NCBI GenBank assembly: GCA_002402635.1
Contig: DHGE01000129.1
Location: 1 to 6,991, forward strand
Reading direction: 5' to 3'
DNA: 6,991 bases
Origin: Deferribacterales bacterium UBA4806
Lineage (GTDB): Bacteria > Chrysiogenota > Deferribacteres > Deferribacterales > UBA228
Positions within the stretch are counted from its first letter, which is position 1; each line of letters starts with the position of its first letter. Below are positions 5,927-6,991 of this stretch, one piece after another. A program made the translations under genes and the position numbers. The notes under the pieces are model-generated. The model did not search any database. It was not told the DNA's origin and saw only the letters and a program-made list of their open reading frames with translations.

Positions 5927-6243
5927 TTAAAGAATAATAAATGCACTTTTATCACAGATAGAAATTATGGTTTTTTTTGTTTTTATTGTCAACTTGAAAA
6001 AAACAATTCTATCATAAGAAATAATTTTCACCCCACTTTTTTTACTTGCTAAGTTCACTGGTAGGCCATACCAATAAATTGACAAAGTTCTTCAATTTCT
6101 ATATTTAAAGGATTCACCTCAAATATATGAGGCTTATTTTTAAATTCATCAATAATCTAACCATACACAGTTTTTAGATTAAACCCACTTTATTTAGCTG
6201 CCTGGGCATCTTTAAGACATAACATTGAAACCAAATTATTCAC
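5927..6243 (-). pseudogene. Decayed gene remnant, two overlapping frames
   Basis: Frame one (6243-6055) reads 62 codons with two internal stops and contains KDAQAAK, SGFNLKTVYG, IIDEFKNKPHIFEVNPL and EIEELCQFIGMAY, which look like real protein. Just before its final stop, a second frame (6091-5927) is open for 54 codons and contains GLPVNLASKKSGVKIISYDRI. The switch between frames suggests a frameshift in one original gene. The SGVKIISYDRI piece recalls the GIKVLAYDR segment of XylF-type sugar-binding proteins, and the PHIFEV...EELCQFIG piece faintly recalls sulfotransferase C-termini. These hints conflict, so no family is assigned. There is no ribosome binding site or intact start. Confidence 0.4.
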
Positions 6244-6565
6244 CTAAATAACTGTGGCTATATTAAGATAGTACAAAATTTATTAAAACATCGTTCAATA
6301 CAATCTACTATGGTTTATGCTCATTTTATATCAGAACTCAACTGAGCAGTCATTAATAATTTTAAATCTACATAAAATCTGTTTACAAAATTACTTAAAT
6401 ATGCTAATTACACAAATCATGAAAACAAGTGGTAAATTAATCCAAATTGCTAACAAATTGCTAGCTAAATTGTCCTATTTTTTATCATTTTTGCCCATTT
6501 TCATAATTTGCATGTTTATACAAAAAAGCTATGTAGAGCATATATATACTGTATTTGCAACACTT

Positions 6566-6651
6566 GCCCGGGTGGCGGAATTAGGTAGACGCACAGGACT
6601 TAAAATCCTGTGGGTGTTTCACCCGTGCCGGTTCGATTCCGGCCCCGGGCA
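6566..6651 (+). tRNA. tRNA-Leu (anticodon UAA)
   Basis: The 86-nt gene has all arms. The acceptor GCCCGGG (6566-6572) pairs with CCCGGGC (6644-6650), with discriminator A6651. The anticodon stem CAGGA/TCCTG encloses CTTAAAA, with anticodon TAA at 6601-6603. A long class II variable arm pairs GGGTG (6612-6616) with CACCC (6620-6624). The T-arm is GCCGG-TTCGATT-CCGGC (6627-6643). The 3' CCA is not encoded. It decodes UUA and UUG, the favoured leucine codons in an A+T-rich genome. The GC-rich stems stand out sharply from the surroundings. Confidence 0.98.
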
Positions 6652-6884
6652 TTGTTTTTAAAGGCTTTCGTTAAAATCTCTTAAAATCCATAAGTGTAAT
6701 AAACAGCAAAAAATGATGAAAAACAACTAACTTTTGTTAGCTATTTGTTAGCCCCTCCGATCTATCAACACGTCAATAATATCAAGCAATTATAATGTTG
6801 TAAAATTTGTCTTTGAACCCAAAATTTTTATATTTAATTTATCTTTATTAAGATTAACTGATTAGTTAGTTTTATTCATATCAG
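6652..6884. other. Short gene-free stretch downstream of tRNA-Leu with small repeats
   Basis: No coding frame is supported. CTTAAAATCC (6680-6689) repeats ten bases of the tRNA anticodon loop and stem (6599-6608). A small hairpin, CTAAC-TTTT-GTTAG (6727-6740), overlaps a direct repeat TTTGTTAGC (6733-6741 and 6744-6752). A weak A+T hairpin TAACT-GATT-AGTTA (6855-6868) followed by GTTTTATT might end plus-strand transcription. No strong terminator directly follows the tRNA. Confidence 0.4.
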
Positions 6885-6989
6885 CTATCGAAACATATTT
6901 TTTTCTATTTCTGGCCTTTTAGAAGTAGATAATCTTGTTAGAATGGCTTTACAGCTTTTATTAATATATTTATTGCAAAATAGAAATGG
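6885..6989 (-). CDS. Possible C-terminal end of an unrecognised protein, cut by the window edge
   Basis: A minus-strand frame is open from the right edge for 34 codons to TAG at 6887-6885. It ends with KAILTRLSTSKRPEIEKN and a few further residues; the Lys/Arg/Glu mix looks more like a real protein tail than random translation. The stretch is too short to name a family. An open run of this length occurs by chance fairly often in one of three frames, so it could equally be another remnant. Confidence 0.25.
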   Translation of the reverse strand, partial: PFLFCNKYINKSCKAILTRLSTSKRPEIEKNMFR

Positions 6990-6991
6990 AC

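Larger units (their letters stand above)
5086..6565. other. Long gene-poor region with minus-strand gene remnants
   Basis: No intact protein gene is visible in nearly 1.5 kb. Two minus-strand zones (5397-5825 and 5927-6243) have coding-like peptides broken by stops or frame changes and are listed separately. Near 5373-5396 there is a weak inverted repeat, CCTGCCA with TGACAGG, one mismatch. A plus-strand open frame starting at 6317 has no ribosome binding site and reads into the tRNA, so it is not called. The TATACT at 6545-6550 may be the -10 box of the tRNA promoter, but no good -35 lies upstream. Confidence 0.6.

Noticed and set aside
6317..6661. Plus-strand open frame of 114 codons upstream of and through tRNA-Leu
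   Set aside because: It has no ribosome binding site, and its C-terminal third is the translation of the tRNA itself (the familiar RVAELGRRTG...FDSGPG artefact).

Overview
The window is strongly A+T-rich (about 70% by eye) and looks like the chromosome of a Gram-negative bacterium that makes periplasmic multiheme c-type cytochromes and probably flagella. Three linked small proteins with signal peptides and CXXCH heme sites, a formate-tetrahydrofolate ligase, a methylenetetrahydrofolate reductase and a FliA-type promoter would suit a low-GC member of the Desulfovibrionales or a related deltaproteobacterial line. The very uneven coding density, with what look like decayed genes on the right, would suit a host-restricted, genome-reducing member of that group such as Lawsonia. 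That placement is inference; no marker gene in the window settles it.

Left half (1-3695), densely coding. On the minus strand, reading leftwards, come fhs (1122-2720) and then a cytochrome cluster: a triheme protein (624-1019), a second triheme protein (263-601) and the start of a third related protein cut by the window edge (1-182). The cytochromes have strong Shine-Dalgarno sites, sit close together and share a good promoter candidate just downstream of fhs. Divergent from fhs, on the plus strand, is metF (2832-3695). fhs makes 10-formyl-THF from formate, and MetF reduces methylene-THF to methyl-THF. Together, with a FolD-type enzyme not seen here, they form the methyl-branch folate route from formate to methyl-THF. 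The cytochromes are likely periplasmic electron carriers.

Right half (3696-6991), sparsely coding. The only convincing genes are a small disordered protein (4640-5026, minus) behind a sigma-28-like promoter and ahead of a hairpin terminator, and a tRNA-Leu(UAA) (6566-6651, plus). A short open frame runs off the right edge on the minus strand. The long gaps (3696-4589 and 5086-6565) hold minus-strand stretches with few stops and coding-like peptides broken by stops and frame changes, best read as gene remnants. They also hold an unexplained 12-bp inverted repeat.

I saw no CRISPR array, insertion sequence or riboswitch, and no clearly new multi-gene system. The points most worth checking are the missing distal histidine in one triheme cytochrome, the unusual folate-site residues in Fhs, and the flagellar-type promoter on the small disordered protein.
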